Assembly (NCBI GenBank): GCA_002841355.1 | Contig: PHFB01000003.1 | Location: 1-64,000 of the forward strand | Length of the DNA stretch: 64,000 bases | From: Actinobacteria bacterium HGW-Actinobacteria-1 | GTDB taxonomy: Bacteria > Actinomycetota > Coriobacteriia > Anaerosomatales > Anaerosomataceae | Direction of reading: 5' to 3' | Shown: one piece after another, positions 46,199 to 56,157 of the stretch | Position numbering within the stretch: the first letter of the stretch is position 1 | Layout: every line of letters starts with the position of its first letter | Translations under genes and position numbers: made by a program | Notes under the pieces: generated by a model | The model's input: the letters and a program-made list of their open reading frames with translations, nothing else | Told to the model about the DNA's origin: nothing | Database searches by the model: none

Positions 46199-47001
46199 GT
46201 TGGTCGATCGTGATGGCAACGCTCAGGCAGCGGCGCACGTCGCTTCTGTGGTACGCGACCGGGCTGGCGACCTACAGCTGGTTCATCGTCTGGTACTTCC
46301 CGCAGTTCGCGGGGAACCAGGAGCTCATGGCGCAGATCGAGAAGATGTTCAGCCAGGAGATGCTGGCCGCGTTCGGGGCATCGGGAATGAACTTCGGTTC
46401 GCTCGGCGGGTTCCTGGGTGTGGAGTACCTCAACATCTTCTGGGTGCTCATCGTCGGGTTCGCGGTCATCATCCTGGCAGGCAAGGTGATCGCGGGTGAC
46501 ATCGAATCGGGCACGATGGAAGTCACCCTCACGCAGCCGGTCTCCCGCTTCACGGTTGCGCTCTCCCGCTATGTTGCGCTCGTCGTCTACGCGGTCTTGA
46601 TCAACCTGGCGACCGTTCTCCCGATCAGCGTGGCCGGCGCGCTCTACGACGTGAAGGTCCCCGCCGATGCGATGCTGCTGCTCTTCGGGGTAGGCATGCT
46701 CGTTACGCTCGCTATCGGCGGCTTCGCGTACGCGCTGTCGGCGTTCTCGCATAGCAGCGGTCGCGTCTCGGCGGTGTGCGGTGGGCTACTGGGCGCTATG
46801 TGGCTCCTCGACTTCATCTCCAACGTGAACAAGAACACCGAGTTCATGGGCAAGCTGTCGCTCTTCCACTACTGGAAGCCGGCCACGATCATCGATACGG
46901 TGACGGCGCCGGCATCGACGTGGTGGGTGTTCGGGATCGCCGCGGTCGTGTTCCCTGCGATCGCTATCTGGCAGTTCATGCGACGGGACGTAGCCGCGTA
47001 A
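46195..47001 (+). CDS. ABC-2 type transporter permease
   Basis: This 268-aa protein has about six transmembrane helices. VIAGDIESGTMEVTLTQPVSR is the conserved cytoplasmic loop of ABC-2 permeases. It is coupled to the upstream ATPase; a single permease gene implies a homodimer. It shares the loop pattern with the two permeases near 34 kb. The substrate is unknown. Confidence 0.88.
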   Translation: MSWSIVMATLRQRRTSLLWYATGLATYSWFIVWYFPQFAGNQELMAQIEKMFSQEMLAAFGASGMNFGSLGGFLGVEYLNIFWVLIVGFAVIILAGKVIAGDIESGTMEVTLTQPVSRFTVALSRYVALVVYAVLINLATVLPISVAGALYDVKVPADAMLLLFGVGMLVTLAIGGFAYALSAFSHSSGRVSAVCGGLLGAMWLLDFISNVNKNTEFMGKLSLFHYWKPATIIDTVTAPASTWWVFGIAAVVFPAIAIWQFMRRDVAA

Positions 47002-47025
47002 TCGACATCAGGCCGGAGGGCCGAC

Positions 47026-47670
47026 ATGCTGGGCTTGCTCATCGCGGCTGCGCTCGCGTCCGGTGCGACCGCGTACGCCATCGGCTATGCATTCATCGCG
47101 CCGACCGACTCGTTCTTCAAGAGCAAGACGGGCGCGATCGTGCTGGTGGGCCTGGGTTTGACATTCCTGTTCCTGCCGCCGCAGCTCATGAGTATGGGCT
47201 CGGTCGCGGGTATGGGTGGAGCGGCTGCCTCGTCGATCGTCGACATGTTCACGTGGCCTGCCGGACTCCATCGTGAGCTCTACCGCTTCGTCTGGATCGT
47301 GCTCATGATCGCGGGTCTGGCCACCGGCATGCGCATCTGGGATTACCGCAAGCCCGGCTGGCGTCCGGGTTCGCTCGACGAGAGCTCGGCCGGACGCGCC
47401 CAGGGGCTTCTGCCGCTCGCGGACTCGCTCCAAGAGGCGCTCGAAGTCCTAGGGCGTGCACGTCTCACTGCTCGCGATGTCGAACACATCGCGCCACAAC
47501 TGAAGCTCGTGGGGCGCCGCTTCGGCTACCAGCTGCCCGAGCAGAACAGCGCGGCATACAACCTCATCGTGCGTCATGTGCCGCCATCGGTGGCGGCGGC
47601 TGTGACGGGGCACATACTCGAGGGCGCCGCGCGCCTTGATACACCGATCAGGAAGCAGGATCAGTCATGA
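47026..47670 (+). CDS. membrane protein of unknown function
   Basis: I do not recognise this 214-aa protein. It has three or four hydrophobic helices in the first 105 residues (residues 1-25, 36-58 and 85-103 are clearest). A soluble helical tail of about 105 residues follows, with [19 protein letters not shown]. It starts 24 nt after the ABC permease and overlaps the transketolase start by 4 nt, so it belongs to the same operon and may be an exporter accessory protein. Confidence 0.65.
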   Translation: MLGLLIAAALASGATAYAIGYAFIAPTDSFFKSKTGAIVLVGLGLTFLFLPPQLMSMGSVAGMGGAAASSIVDMFTWPAGLHRELYRFVWIVLMIAGLATGMRIWDYRKPGWRPGSLDESSAGRAQGLLPLADSLQEALEVLGRARLTARDVEHIAPQLKLVGRRFGYQLPEQNSAAYNLIVRHVPPSVAAAVTGHILEGAARLDTPIRKQDQS

Positions 47671-49661
47671 GCGATCGAATCGATGATCTGGCAATCAACA
47701 CGCTCCGGTTCCTCTCGGTAGACATGGTCCAGCAAGCGAACTCAGGCCATCCGGGAATGCCGATGGGCGCTGCGGCGACCGCGTACACGCTCTGGACGCG
47801 CTTCCTGCACTTCGACCCGTCCGATCCGACCTGGGCCGACAGGGACCGCTTCGTACTCTCAGGCGGGCATGGCTGCGCGCTGCTCTACTCCATGTTGCAT
47901 CTGACGGGGTACGATCTCTCGCTGGATGACCTGAAGGCGTTCCGTCAGTGGGGGAGCCGCACGCCGGGTCATCCCGAGTTCGGCCACACGCCCGGCGTCG
48001 AGGCGACGACGGGTCCGCTCGGCCAGGGAATCGCGAACGCGGTGGGTATGGCGATCGCCGAAGCGTCGCTTGCGGCGCGGTTCAACCGGCCGGGACACAC
48101 GATCGTCGACCACAACACCTACGTGATGTGCGGTGACGGCGACCTCATGGAGGGCGTGAGTGCCGAGGCGGCGTCGCTTGCGGGACATCTCGCGCTCGGC
48201 AAGCTTGTAGTGCTGTACGACGACAACCGGATCTCGATCGAGGGCAGCACCGACCTCGCGTTCACCGAGGACGTGTGTGCGCGCTTCTCGGCATTCGGCT
48301 GGCACGTCCAGCGCGTCGAGGACGGCAATGACATTGCCGCGATCACAGCGGCTGTCGAAGCTGCGCGAGCCGAGACCAGCAAGCCCTCGCTCATCGCGGT
48401 GCATACCCACATCGGCTTTGGGAGTCCGCACAAGCACGACACCGCGAGCGCGCACGGCGAGCCGCTCGGTGCGGACGAGGTGCGGCTCACCAAGGAGGCG
48501 CTCGGCTGGCCGACCGAACCGGCCTTCCATGTACCCGCCGAGTCACTCGCGCACTTCCGTGAAGCAGTCCCGCGCGGGCAGGAGCGGCACGCGGCGTGGA
48601 CGCAGGCGTTCGAGGCGTACCGGGCGGCGTTTCCCGCCGAGGCGGCGGAGTTCGAGCGCCGCATGGCCGGCGACCTCCCGGAGGGGTGGGACGCGGATCT
48701 GCCCATCTTCGAGTCCGGAGCGGCGGCGACACGCGAGACGGGTGGCGCCGTGCTCAACGCGATTGCCGCGCGCGTGCCCGAGCTCATGGGCGGCTCGGCA
48801 GACCTCGCGCCAAGCACCAAGACGCTTGTGGACGGCGGCGGTGACTTCCAGCCGGGGCACTACGACGGCCGCAACATACGCTTTGGCGTTAGGGAACACG
48901 CGATGGGCGCCGTAGTGAACGGCATGGCGTACCACGGCGGGTTCGTTCCGTACGGCTCCACGTTCCTGGTGTTCAGCGACTACATGCGCCCGCCGATCCG
49001 GCTTGCGGCGCTCGGCGGGCTGCACGTCATTCATGTGTTCACGCACGACAGCGTCGGCCTTGGCGAGGACGGCCCCACCCATCAGCCGGTCGAGCATCTT
49101 GCGGTGCTCCGGGCGATCCCCGGCGCCGTCGTGATGCGTCCCGCCGATGCGAATGAGACCGTCGCTGCATGGCGCTTCGCGATGACCTCGCGGCGACGGC
49201 CGGTGCTGCTCGCGCTCTCGCGCCAGAAGCTTCCGACGCTGCCACCGGCGGAGTACCCGCAGGTGGCAGAGGGTGTGGCGCGCGGCGGCTACATTCTTGC
49301 GGACACCGCTGGCACGCCTGTGGCGATCGTCGTGGCGACCGGTTCGGAAGTGCATCTCGCGCTCGAAGCACGCGATACGCTCGCCGCCTCGGGCATCGGC
49401 ATACGTGTCGTCAGCATGCCGTCCACCGAGCTCTTTGCCGAGCAGCCCGAGGAGTACCGCGACGGCGTCATCACGCCCGGTGTGCCGGTCGTCTCGGCCG
49501 AGGCAGGCATCACGCTCGGCTGGCGGACGTATCTCGGACACGGCGCGACCGCAGTGGGTATCGACCGCTTCGGTGCGTCAGCGCCGGGCGACACCGTGCT
49601 CGAGCAACTCGGTATCACGGCCGGTCACATCGCGGCAGCGGTCGAGGACGCTATCGGCTAG
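47667..49661 (+). CDS. tkt: transketolase
   Basis: This 664-aa full-length thiamine diphosphate enzyme has [12 protein letters not shown] at the N-terminus, [14 protein letters not shown], and the ThDP-binding [19 protein letters not shown] ending in DDN. The central pyrimidine-binding domain ([34 protein letters not shown]) and C-terminal domain are complete. It transfers C2 units between sugar phosphates and uses erythrose 4-phosphate, the expected product of the tetritol genes near 25 kb. It overlaps the upstream gene by 4 nt and the convergent downstream gene by 11 bp. Confidence 0.97.
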   Translation: MSDRIDDLAINTLRFLSVDMVQQANSGHPGMPMGAAATAYTLWTRFLHFDPSDPTWADRDRFVLSGGHGCALLYSMLHLTGYDLSLDDLKAFRQWGSRTPGHPEFGHTPGVEATTGPLGQGIANAVGMAIAEASLAARFNRPGHTIVDHNTYVMCGDGDLMEGVSAEAASLAGHLALGKLVVLYDDNRISIEGSTDLAFTEDVCARFSAFGWHVQRVEDGNDIAAITAAVEAARAETSKPSLIAVHTHIGFGSPHKHDTASAHGEPLGADEVRLTKEALGWPTEPAFHVPAESLAHFREAVPRGQERHAAWTQAFEAYRAAFPAEAAEFERRMAGDLPEGWDADLPIFESGAAATRETGGAVLNAIAARVPELMGGSADLAPSTKTLVDGGGDFQPGHYDGRNIRFGVREHAMGAVVNGMAYHGGFVPYGSTFLVFSDYMRPPIRLAALGGLHVIHVFTHDSVGLGEDGPTHQPVEHLAVLRAIPGAVVMRPADANETVAAWRFAMTSRRRPVLLALSRQKLPTLPPAEYPQVAEGVARGGYILADTAGTPVAIVVATGSEVHLALEARDTLAASGIGIRVVSMPSTELFAEQPEEYRDGVITPGVPVVSAEAGITLGWRTYLGHGATAVGIDRFGASAPGDTVLEQLGITAGHIAAAVEDAIG

Positions 49662-52149
49662 CAATCGTGAGCGCGTGCTTCACACGCGCAACCAGCACTT
49701 CTCTGCGCACAGGAATGCGCATGAAGTCGATGGCGCCCGCGTCAAGCGCGCGGACTTCGTCGGCCGGGTCCGTGCTGGCCGAGTAGATCATGAGCGGCAC
49801 GTCGTGCTTGCGTGCGGTCTCGTCGAGCAAGCCGAATCCGTCCATGAGCGGCATGCGCAGGTCCGAGAGCACCAGGTCGAAGCCGCCCCGCTCCATCAGC
49901 CGGATCGCCTCAAGGCCGTTGTTCGCGGTTGATATCGCATACCCGCTCGCCGCGAGCGTTGTCTCAAGCAGATTGCGGTTGTCTTCGGCATCATCGACGA
50001 GCAGGACGCTTGCGCCCGTACGCTGCGGTGTGGACGCGGCCGGCTTGCGGCTCTCGAGGAGTCCGCGATCATCCGCCATGCCTGCCGAGAACGCCGCTTC
50101 GACGCCGATCTTCCCCTCGAGGAGAAGATCGAGTGCACGGCTTCCCAGCAGCGGGGTGCCGACCTGCGCGAGGAGCGTGCGCAGCTCCGCGGGACTCGCG
50201 CCTGCCGCGATCGCTTCGCGGACCGCGTCGGAAGCGCACATGACCTCGAAGACGCCGACCCGTCCGGCAGATCCGCTGTCGCCGCACGCGTCGCAGCCGG
50301 TCGAGACGACGATGCTCGCGTCGGTCGGCACGCCGAACGGCTCCAGCATGCCGCTCTCCTCGGCGGAGAGAGCGCGCGCGGCCGAGCACTGCGGGCAGGG
50401 GAGCGGCGTGAGGCGCTCGGCGATGACGGCGACGAGGTTCTGCGCAAGCCATGCTCGCGTCGCCCCAAGCGCCTCGAGCGCGGGGAGCGCCGCAGTCGCC
50501 GAGGATGCGCTGATCGTCGCGATGACGAGGCCCTCCTCGGTGGCGAACCGCATCACGGCACGAAGTGTCTCGGGCGCACGCAGTTCACCCACGAACAGAA
50601 CGTCCGGTCGCTGCGCGAGGGTCGACGCTATGACGGCCGGATAGTCGGCACCAACGCGCTCATCGACGCTCTGCTGGCTCACGAAGGGGACGTGGTACTC
50701 GACGGGGCTCTCGGCGGACATGACGTTCCTGCCCGCGGGTCCGAGCATGGTGAGGATCGTGTACGCCGTCGTGGTCTTACCGCCGCGTGCGGGAGACGCG
50801 ACAACGACCAGACCGCGGCGCGCCGAAAGACACGTACTCAGCCCTTCGACCTGGAGATCAGTCATTCCGAGGGTTGTCGGTGACGCCGGCGCGACGTCGG
50901 CCCGCACGAGATGGAGCGTCATGGCCTCCCCGTGGGGTGCGGCGCGCGTGACGACCCTGATGGCGTAGGGAACGCCGTCAACGGTGGCGTCGATCGAGCC
51001 GCGCTGCGACCGGCGACGCTCGTTGATGTCGAGACCTGCGAGCGTCTTCACTCGCGAGACAAGCATCGTCGCGGTCTCGTGCGAAACCGAAAAGCCGGGT
51101 CGGACCGTCTCGTCGAAGCGGTAGCCTACAGAGACGCCGTCGATGTCGGGCTCGAACTCCACATCCGAGGCTCCGTCGGCCACCGCGACCGCGATCGCGT
51201 GGTCGACCACGTACGTGGGCGGGCGCATCGCCAGCTCGCGCGTTCCCGGTCGTCGTGCGACGCCGGTCACGCCCACCAGCTCGGGGCTGACAGTGAGCTT
51301 CAGCCCCCGCTCGGCTGTCTCCTCTTCGAAGACCGCGCGGATGGTCGATGGTGCTGCCACCAACAGCGTGTACGAGTCGTTGCCGGATGCTCGCTCGAGC
51401 GTCTCGATCAGCTCCCAGTTGAACGGGTTCGCCACCACGTACGCGTCGCCGATCGCCTGGTTGTTGATCGGCACCACCAGGTTGGTCCGGCAAAACGGGG
51501 TCGGCAGCACGCCAAGCCGTATCTCGCGAGGGGAGATCCGGTTCAGGTGGCCGACGCCGAAGTAGCGTGCGACGAGTTCCGCGATGCGCGACTCGGGCTT
51601 TTGAGTGGCGTCTGCGAGCGAGTACACGGTTGCCGGCACCATGCGACCGACCGCCGCCGCCGCACTCTCGCCAAGAGACTCGATGAGCGATTGTTTGAAC
51701 CGCTCGAAATCCTCGGCGCTCACACGCTCGGACCAGCCGGTGCGTCGTGCGCCGATGCTGGCGAAACGCCTCGCCGTGTCGACATGCTTCTGCACTGTCT
51801 TGACGAGACTGTCACCGGTGAAGGGCTTCGTCATGTAGTCGACGGCGCCCGCACCGAACGCCCTCTGGCGGTCGTGTTCGCTTGAAAGCGCTGTGAGAAA
51901 GACGATGGGGATCTGCTGGAGGTCAGAAAGCGACTGCATCTCCTCCGCGACCGCGTATCCATCCATCGCGGGCATCATCGCGTCGAGCAGCACGAGCGCG
52001 GGGTGATTCTTGAGCGCAAGCCGAATCGCATCGGGCCCGTTCTCGGCGGTAATGACCTCGAAGCCTGCGGTCACGAGCGTCAACCGCACGATCTCGAGGA
52101 TGTCGCGATCGTCGTCAACACTGAGGATCACAGCGCCAGTGGTCTCCAT
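49651..52149 (-). CDS. REC-GspE-REC protein with decayed ATPase motifs
   Basis: This 832-aa protein starts at ATG 52149 (TTGGAGG). The N-terminal receiver domain has acidic D12-D14 and phosphoacceptor Asp56 (LVLLDAMMP). Residues about 150-300 resemble the T2SSE N-domain, and 300-690 a GspE/PilB secretion ATPase. The ATPase signatures are worn: Walker A reads [10 protein letters not shown], Walker [10 protein letters not shown] (Asp lost), the Asp box ASDVEFEP, and the His box TISA where TLHT is expected. Zinc cysteines CPQC and CDAC remain. A second receiver domain (about 712-832, LVLSDLRMP) closes the protein. It is paralogous to the intact protein at 60760-63411 and probably regulatory or non-hydrolysing. 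Confidence 0.85.
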   Translation of the reverse strand: METTGAVILSVDDDRDILEIVRLTLVTAGFEVITAENGPDAIRLALKNHPALVLLDAMMPAMDGYAVAEEMQSLSDLQQIPIVFLTALSSEHDRQRAFGAGAVDYMTKPFTGDSLVKTVQKHVDTARRFASIGARRTGWSERVSAEDFERFKQSLIESLGESAAAAVGRMVPATVYSLADATQKPESRIAELVARYFGVGHLNRISPREIRLGVLPTPFCRTNLVVPINNQAIGDAYVVANPFNWELIETLERASGNDSYTLLVAAPSTIRAVFEEETAERGLKLTVSPELVGVTGVARRPGTRELAMRPPTYVVDHAIAVAVADGASDVEFEPDIDGVSVGYRFDETVRPGFSVSHETATMLVSRVKTLAGLDINERRRSQRGSIDATVDGVPYAIRVVTRAAPHGEAMTLHLVRADVAPASPTTLGMTDLQVEGLSTCLSARRGLVVVASPARGGKTTTAYTILTMLGPAGRNVMSAESPVEYHVPFVSQQSVDERVGADYPAVIASTLAQRPDVLFVGELRAPETLRAVMRFATEEGLVIATISASSATAALPALEALGATRAWLAQNLVAVIAERLTPLPCPQCSAARALSAEESGMLEPFGVPTDASIVVSTGCDACGDSGSAGRVGVFEVMCASDAVREAIAAGASPAELRTLLAQVGTPLLGSRALDLLLEGKIGVEAAFSAGMADDRGLLESRKPAASTPQRTGASVLLVDDAEDNRNLLETTLAASGYAISTANNGLEAIRLMERGGFDLVLSDLRMPLMDGFGLLDETARKHDVPLMIYSASTDPADEVRALDAGAIDFMRIPVRREVLVARVKHALTIASR

Positions 52150-52232
52150 GCCGCCTCCAAGCCGAGTCGAAGGACACTCATGAGCATACCCATGCGGGAT
52201 CGCTTCGCTGCTGGAGGGGAGCTGCCCTGGTA

Positions 52233-53429
52233 TCAGAGCGGCAGGTCCCAGATTCGCCACTTCTTGTACTCGTGACCGCCCATGAACTCGGATGCCCGGA
52301 TGACGAGGTCGTTGTTCTCGAGCAGCAGAGAGGCGTCGCACTCCTTGTAGCCGCGCTTCTGCGAGTACGAAAGCACCTCGTCGAAAAGCAGCGCGTCGGT
52401 GCCGAGCCCGCGGTATCCCGGCAGCACGCCGAAGAACATCAGGCGCACCCGGGGAATCGGCTTCTTGGTCGTCAGGAGGCGTGCGATGCGCACGTAGTCG
52501 GAGTCGCCGTACCACTTCCAGCGCGGGCGCAACGCCACGTTGGGATCGGGGAAGCAGCCGAGCACCGCGATGGGCTCTCCGTCGTGATAGGCGAATCGGA
52601 TGAGCTCCGGATCGATGATCATCTTGAGCGCCTCGACGAGCGCATCGGCCTCCCAGTCGGTGATTGGGAGGAAGCCCCAGTTCTCGGCCCAGGCTTTGTT
52701 GTAGATGTCCACGATGAGCTCGACTTCAGCCTGCAGGTTCTTCATGACGACGCAGCGCGTCTCGATCGCGCCGCGCTTGCGCACGAGTGCAGAGATGCGG
52801 GTCAGGCGTTCGTTCGCCGGCTTGGTGAGGTCGATCAGGTACGCAACGTAGTCCTTGACCTTCACGAACCCGTAGCGCTCGATGAACTCCCCGTAGTACG
52901 GCGGGTTGTACGTATGCTCCACGTACACGTCCTGATCGAAGCCCTCGATCAGGCACGCCTGACGCTCGTGCGTCATGTTGGAGTACTCGCCCGGGCCGCG
53001 CAGTACCTCGGCGCCGTGTGCTTTGCACCAGTCGCGCGCGGCGTCGAGGAGCTTTTCGGCCACGGCGTAATCCTCGATGACTTCGAAGAAGCCGAAGAAG
53101 CCGAACTTGCCCTTCCAGTACTCGTCGATGCGCTCGTTCACCACTGCCGAGACGCGTCCGACGGGCTCGCCGTCGCGGTACGCCATGAAATGCGTCGCCT
53201 TTGCGGTGCGATGGTATGGATGTTCCGGTGTGAGCAGCCCCTGCATGCCGAGGATCTTGTTGCCGAGCAGGTCCGCGTCGAGCTGCGGGGTCCAGCGCTC
53301 GTCGCCGTGATAGAGCTTGAACGGGAAGTGCACGAACTCCTTGAGCCGGGGGTCGCCGAGCGGGATTTCGACGATGTCAGGGGCCGAGACTGTCGCTGCC
53401 GTTCGTGAGCTGCCCTCTGTATCGGTCAT
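52233..53429 (-). CDS. GNAT-type N-acyltransferase family protein
   Basis: This 398-aa protein starts at ATG 53429; the frame is open upstream to 53594. The C-terminal third has GNAT-like features, including FFGVLPGYRGLGTDALLFDEV (acyl-CoA loop) and a following YKECDASLLLENN segment. The N-terminal half (KLYHGDERWTPQL, GPGEYSNMTHERQ) is typical of a large uncharacterised subfamily often next to lipid genes. The start lies 128 bp from the divergent LpxL-like acyltransferase. Substrate unknown. Confidence 0.7.
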   Translation of the reverse strand: MTDTEGSSRTAATVSAPDIVEIPLGDPRLKEFVHFPFKLYHGDERWTPQLDADLLGNKILGMQGLLTPEHPYHRTAKATHFMAYRDGEPVGRVSAVVNERIDEYWKGKFGFFGFFEVIEDYAVAEKLLDAARDWCKAHGAEVLRGPGEYSNMTHERQACLIEGFDQDVYVEHTYNPPYYGEFIERYGFVKVKDYVAYLIDLTKPANERLTRISALVRKRGAIETRCVVMKNLQAEVELIVDIYNKAWAENWGFLPITDWEADALVEALKMIIDPELIRFAYHDGEPIAVLGCFPDPNVALRPRWKWYGDSDYVRIARLLTTKKPIPRVRLMFFGVLPGYRGLGTDALLFDEVLSYSQKRGYKECDASLLLENNDLVIRASEFMGGHEYKKWRIWDLPL

Positions 53430-53556
53430 AGTGCTCGCGTTCGCCTCCCGATGGTTGTGCTTCACCAAAACGAGCGTAGCAGAACCACCTGCGACCCGCA
53501 CGAGAGGACTGCTACACTTGAGCGGTTGCTGCGACCCGGAGGGAGGCCGTGCGCGC

Positions 53557-54447
53557 GTGGATTTCCAGTCCTTCTCCAACAGCAGGCTCGGCATCGGTCT
53601 TGCGCTCGCCGTGAGCCGTGCAATGCCGCCCGCGCTCGGCTACCGGATCGCGCGCTCGGGTGCGAGGCGTCTGGCGGCAGACACCGACTCGTACATGACG
53701 CGCTCCATCCGGACGAACCAGTGGATGGCGTCGGGACGCACGCTCGAGGGCGCGGCCCTCGATGAAGCGGTTCGCGCGACTCTGGAGATGAGCGGCCGCT
53801 TCCTCTACGACATCTACCATCTTCCGAGCAACCCGCAGGCCTTGCTGCGTCGCGTGGCCGTCACCGACGTATTCGAGCGGTTCCTTGCCGAAACGTCGAA
53901 GGGCCCACACGTCGTCGTTGGCGTGCATCTGGGCAACTTCGACCTTGTCGGGCAATCGCTCGGTATCTCGGGGTGGCGCGCACAAGTCCTCTCGGTCGCG
54001 GACCCCAATGGCGGCTACCAGTGGCAGAACGAGATGCGCGCGCGCAACGGCCTGGAGATGACACCGGTCACGATCGAGTCGCTCAAGCGCGCGGCGCGCC
54101 GTCTCGCCGACGGCGGTACTGTGCTCACCGGCATCGACCGCCCGCTGCCGGGGGCCGAGCTGCACCCGCGCTTCTTCGGGGCGCCTGCGGATGTTCCCGT
54201 TCTTCACGTGCGGCTCGCCATGCGCGCCCAGGCACCGGTGATCGTCATCTCGGCACTGCAACGCGAAGACGGGCTCTACGAGCTTCAAGCATCCAAGCCG
54301 ATGATGATGTCGGGTTCGGTCAAGAATCAGGATGATGTGGTGCGCAATGCCGAGACGGCGCTTGCCGTCGCCGAGGAGTTCATCTCCCGCGCGCCTCGCC
54401 AGTGGGCGATGCCACACGCGGTGTGGCCCGACATCCAGGCGCCGTAG
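53557..54447 (+). CDS. lysophospholipid acyltransferase (LpxL/PatA-like)
   Basis: This 296-aa protein starts at GTG 53557 with GGAGG about 10 nt upstream. VVGVHLGNFDLVGQ contains the HxxxxD-type catalytic motif (H-L-G-N-F-D), and GIDRPLPGAELHPRFFG is the second conserved block of the LpxL/HtrB/PatA family. The protein adds an acyl chain to a lipid or glycolipid at the inner membrane face. In actinobacteria such enzymes acylate phosphatidylinositol mannosides. The next gene, a CDP-alcohol transferase, supports phospholipid synthesis. Confidence 0.82.
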   Translation: MDFQSFSNSRLGIGLALAVSRAMPPALGYRIARSGARRLAADTDSYMTRSIRTNQWMASGRTLEGAALDEAVRATLEMSGRFLYDIYHLPSNPQALLRRVAVTDVFERFLAETSKGPHVVVGVHLGNFDLVGQSLGISGWRAQVLSVADPNGGYQWQNEMRARNGLEMTPVTIESLKRAARRLADGGTVLTGIDRPLPGAELHPRFFGAPADVPVLHVRLAMRAQAPVIVISALQREDGLYELQASKPMMMSGSVKNQDDVVRNAETALAVAEEFISRAPRQWAMPHAVWPDIQAP

Positions 54448-54479
54448 GCGGCGCAGAACAAGCGGAGGTACCTCGAACG

Positions 54480-55148
54480 ATGGCTGACATCAAGCAGCAC
54501 AAACGCGTGAACGACATGCTCCTGGGGCCGCTCGAGCGACCGGCGTTGCAGTGGCTCGCGAAGCGCATGCCCACCTGGGTGACGCCTGATGTGCTCACCG
54601 GCATCGGCGTTGTGGCGTCGATCATGATCTTCGCCGGCTACTGGCTCTCCAACATGAGTTCGTGGTGGCTCTGGTTCGTGAACCTCGGCTTCGTGCTGAA
54701 CTGGTTCGGCGATAGCCTGGATGGCACGCTCGCGCGATTCCGGAAGATCGAGCGTCCGAAGTTCGGCTTCTACATCGACCACACCGTCGATGCCGTCGCC
54801 GAGTTCCTTACGATCATCGGCATCGGCATGTCGCCGTACCTGCGTCTCGACATCGCCGCCTTCGCGCTTATCGGGTACCTTCTCATGTCGGTGCATGTGT
54901 ACGTACGCACGTGCGTAGATGGTGTGTTCAAGATCAGCTACGGGACGATGGGACCCACCGAGATGCGCGTGATCATCATGCTTGTGAATACCGCCATCTT
55001 CTTCGCGCCCAAGTTCTTCCTCACCGAGGTGATGAGCGGTATGAAGCCATTCGATTTCATCGGCATCGGGCTTGCCGTCGGTCTTGCAGCAGCGTTTCTC
55101 GTCGCATCGTCCAAGCAGGCGATCGTGCTTGCGAAGGAAGGCAAGTAG
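54480..55148 (+). CDS. CDP-alcohol phosphatidyltransferase family protein
   Basis: This 222-aa integral membrane protein with about six helices has the family motif, seen as DSLDGTLAR, then G and two spaced Asp residues in FGFYIDHTVD; all acidic metal ligands are present. It attaches an alcohol to a CDP-linked lipid donor or uses a CDP-alcohol. Which head group (inositol phosphate, glycerol phosphate or other) cannot be read. GGAGG lies about 12 nt before ATG 54480. It lies between the acyltransferase and patatin genes on the same strand. Confidence 0.85.
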   Translation: MADIKQHKRVNDMLLGPLERPALQWLAKRMPTWVTPDVLTGIGVVASIMIFAGYWLSNMSSWWLWFVNLGFVLNWFGDSLDGTLARFRKIERPKFGFYIDHTVDAVAEFLTIIGIGMSPYLRLDIAAFALIGYLLMSVHVYVRTCVDGVFKISYGTMGPTEMRVIIMLVNTAIFFAPKFFLTEVMSGMKPFDFIGIGLAVGLAAAFLVASSKQAIVLAKEGK

Positions 55149-55152
55149 CAGC

Positions 55153-56016
55153 ATGTGGCCGTTCGGTCCAAAACGACTCGGAGTTGCGCTGGGGAGCGGC
55201 AGCGCGCGCGGACTTGCGCACATCGGCGTGCTCAGGGTGCTCGCGGAGCGCGGGCTGGCACCCGATGTCGTGACAGGCACCAGCATGGGAGCCCTGGTCG
55301 GAGCGATGTATGCGGCGGGGCACACGCCCGATGAGATGGAGCAGATCGCGCGCGGTTTCGACGTCAAGTCGCTCGTCTCCCTCGCTGATGTGACGATTCG
55401 CAGCGGCGCGCTGCTCTCGGGCGAGAAGGTCGAGCTCTTCCTTGCCGAGCACCTGCCGGCGACGTTCGAGGAGTTGCAGATGCCGTTCGGCTGCGTATCG
55501 ACCGATCTCGCGCTTGGCACGCGCGTGGTGCATACGACCGGCGACCTGATCCACGCGGTGCGCTCAAGCCTGTCCATACCGCTCGTGTTCATGCCCGTGC
55601 GTCTGGATGATCAACTGCTTGTCGATGGATTCCTCACCGATCCCGTGCCGGTCTCGCTCGCCCATGAGCTGGGCGCAGAGATCGTAGTCGCAGTCGATGT
55701 ATGCGGAGACGGGCGTCTTGAACCGGGAAGCGGGACCGATAACGACGGCGGCATGCTCAGGGATCTTCGGGCCGCCCTTAAGGGTGAGGGCCCGCGTCGC
55801 CGAGGGCTCTCGGGCCTTGAGGTCGCGGCCGCCACGATCGAGGTTCTGGAGCGGCAGGCAGCGATGCCCGCACTTGCCGCTGCCGACGTAGTGATCTCGC
55901 CAGAAGTCCACGGTTTTGCCGGGTACGAGTTCCTCGCCGTTGAGCAGCTCGTCGAACTGGGTGAGCACGCCGGTCGTGTGGCGGTCGACGCCGTGCGCAG
56001 GCGCTCGCGTCGCTAG
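55153..56016 (+). CDS. patatin-like phospholipase (RssA/YchK type)
   Basis: This 287-aa protein has the oxyanion loop SGSARGLAHIG, nucleophile elbow GTSMG and catalytic Asp in VDGFL, the Ser-Asp dyad of patatins. It starts 4 nt after the CDP-alcohol transferase stop, so the genes form one operon for lipid synthesis and remodelling. It probably hydrolyses acyl chains from phospholipids in the cytoplasm. Confidence 0.88.
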   Translation: MWPFGPKRLGVALGSGSARGLAHIGVLRVLAERGLAPDVVTGTSMGALVGAMYAAGHTPDEMEQIARGFDVKSLVSLADVTIRSGALLSGEKVELFLAEHLPATFEELQMPFGCVSTDLALGTRVVHTTGDLIHAVRSSLSIPLVFMPVRLDDQLLVDGFLTDPVPVSLAHELGAEIVVAVDVCGDGRLEPGSGTDNDGGMLRDLRAALKGEGPRRRGLSGLEVAAATIEVLERQAAMPALAAADVVISPEVHGFAGYEFLAVEQLVELGEHAGRVAVDAVRRRSRR

Positions 56017-56157
56017 TCTCGGGATGCCTTTCGTCGCCGAATTCGCTCCCTCTATCGCCAACGCCCATGCTTGGCACTAGTATGAAAGTGCTAGGCGGGT
56101 GCTCCGCGCGGCTGTGAGTGGTCGCGTTCCAAGTGGTGCGGGCGACTCGGAGGGCAC

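Noticed and set aside
56040-56110. Sigma-54 promoter suggested by TTGGCAC before the hybrid kinase
   Set aside because: The GC element at -12 is not at the required spacing.
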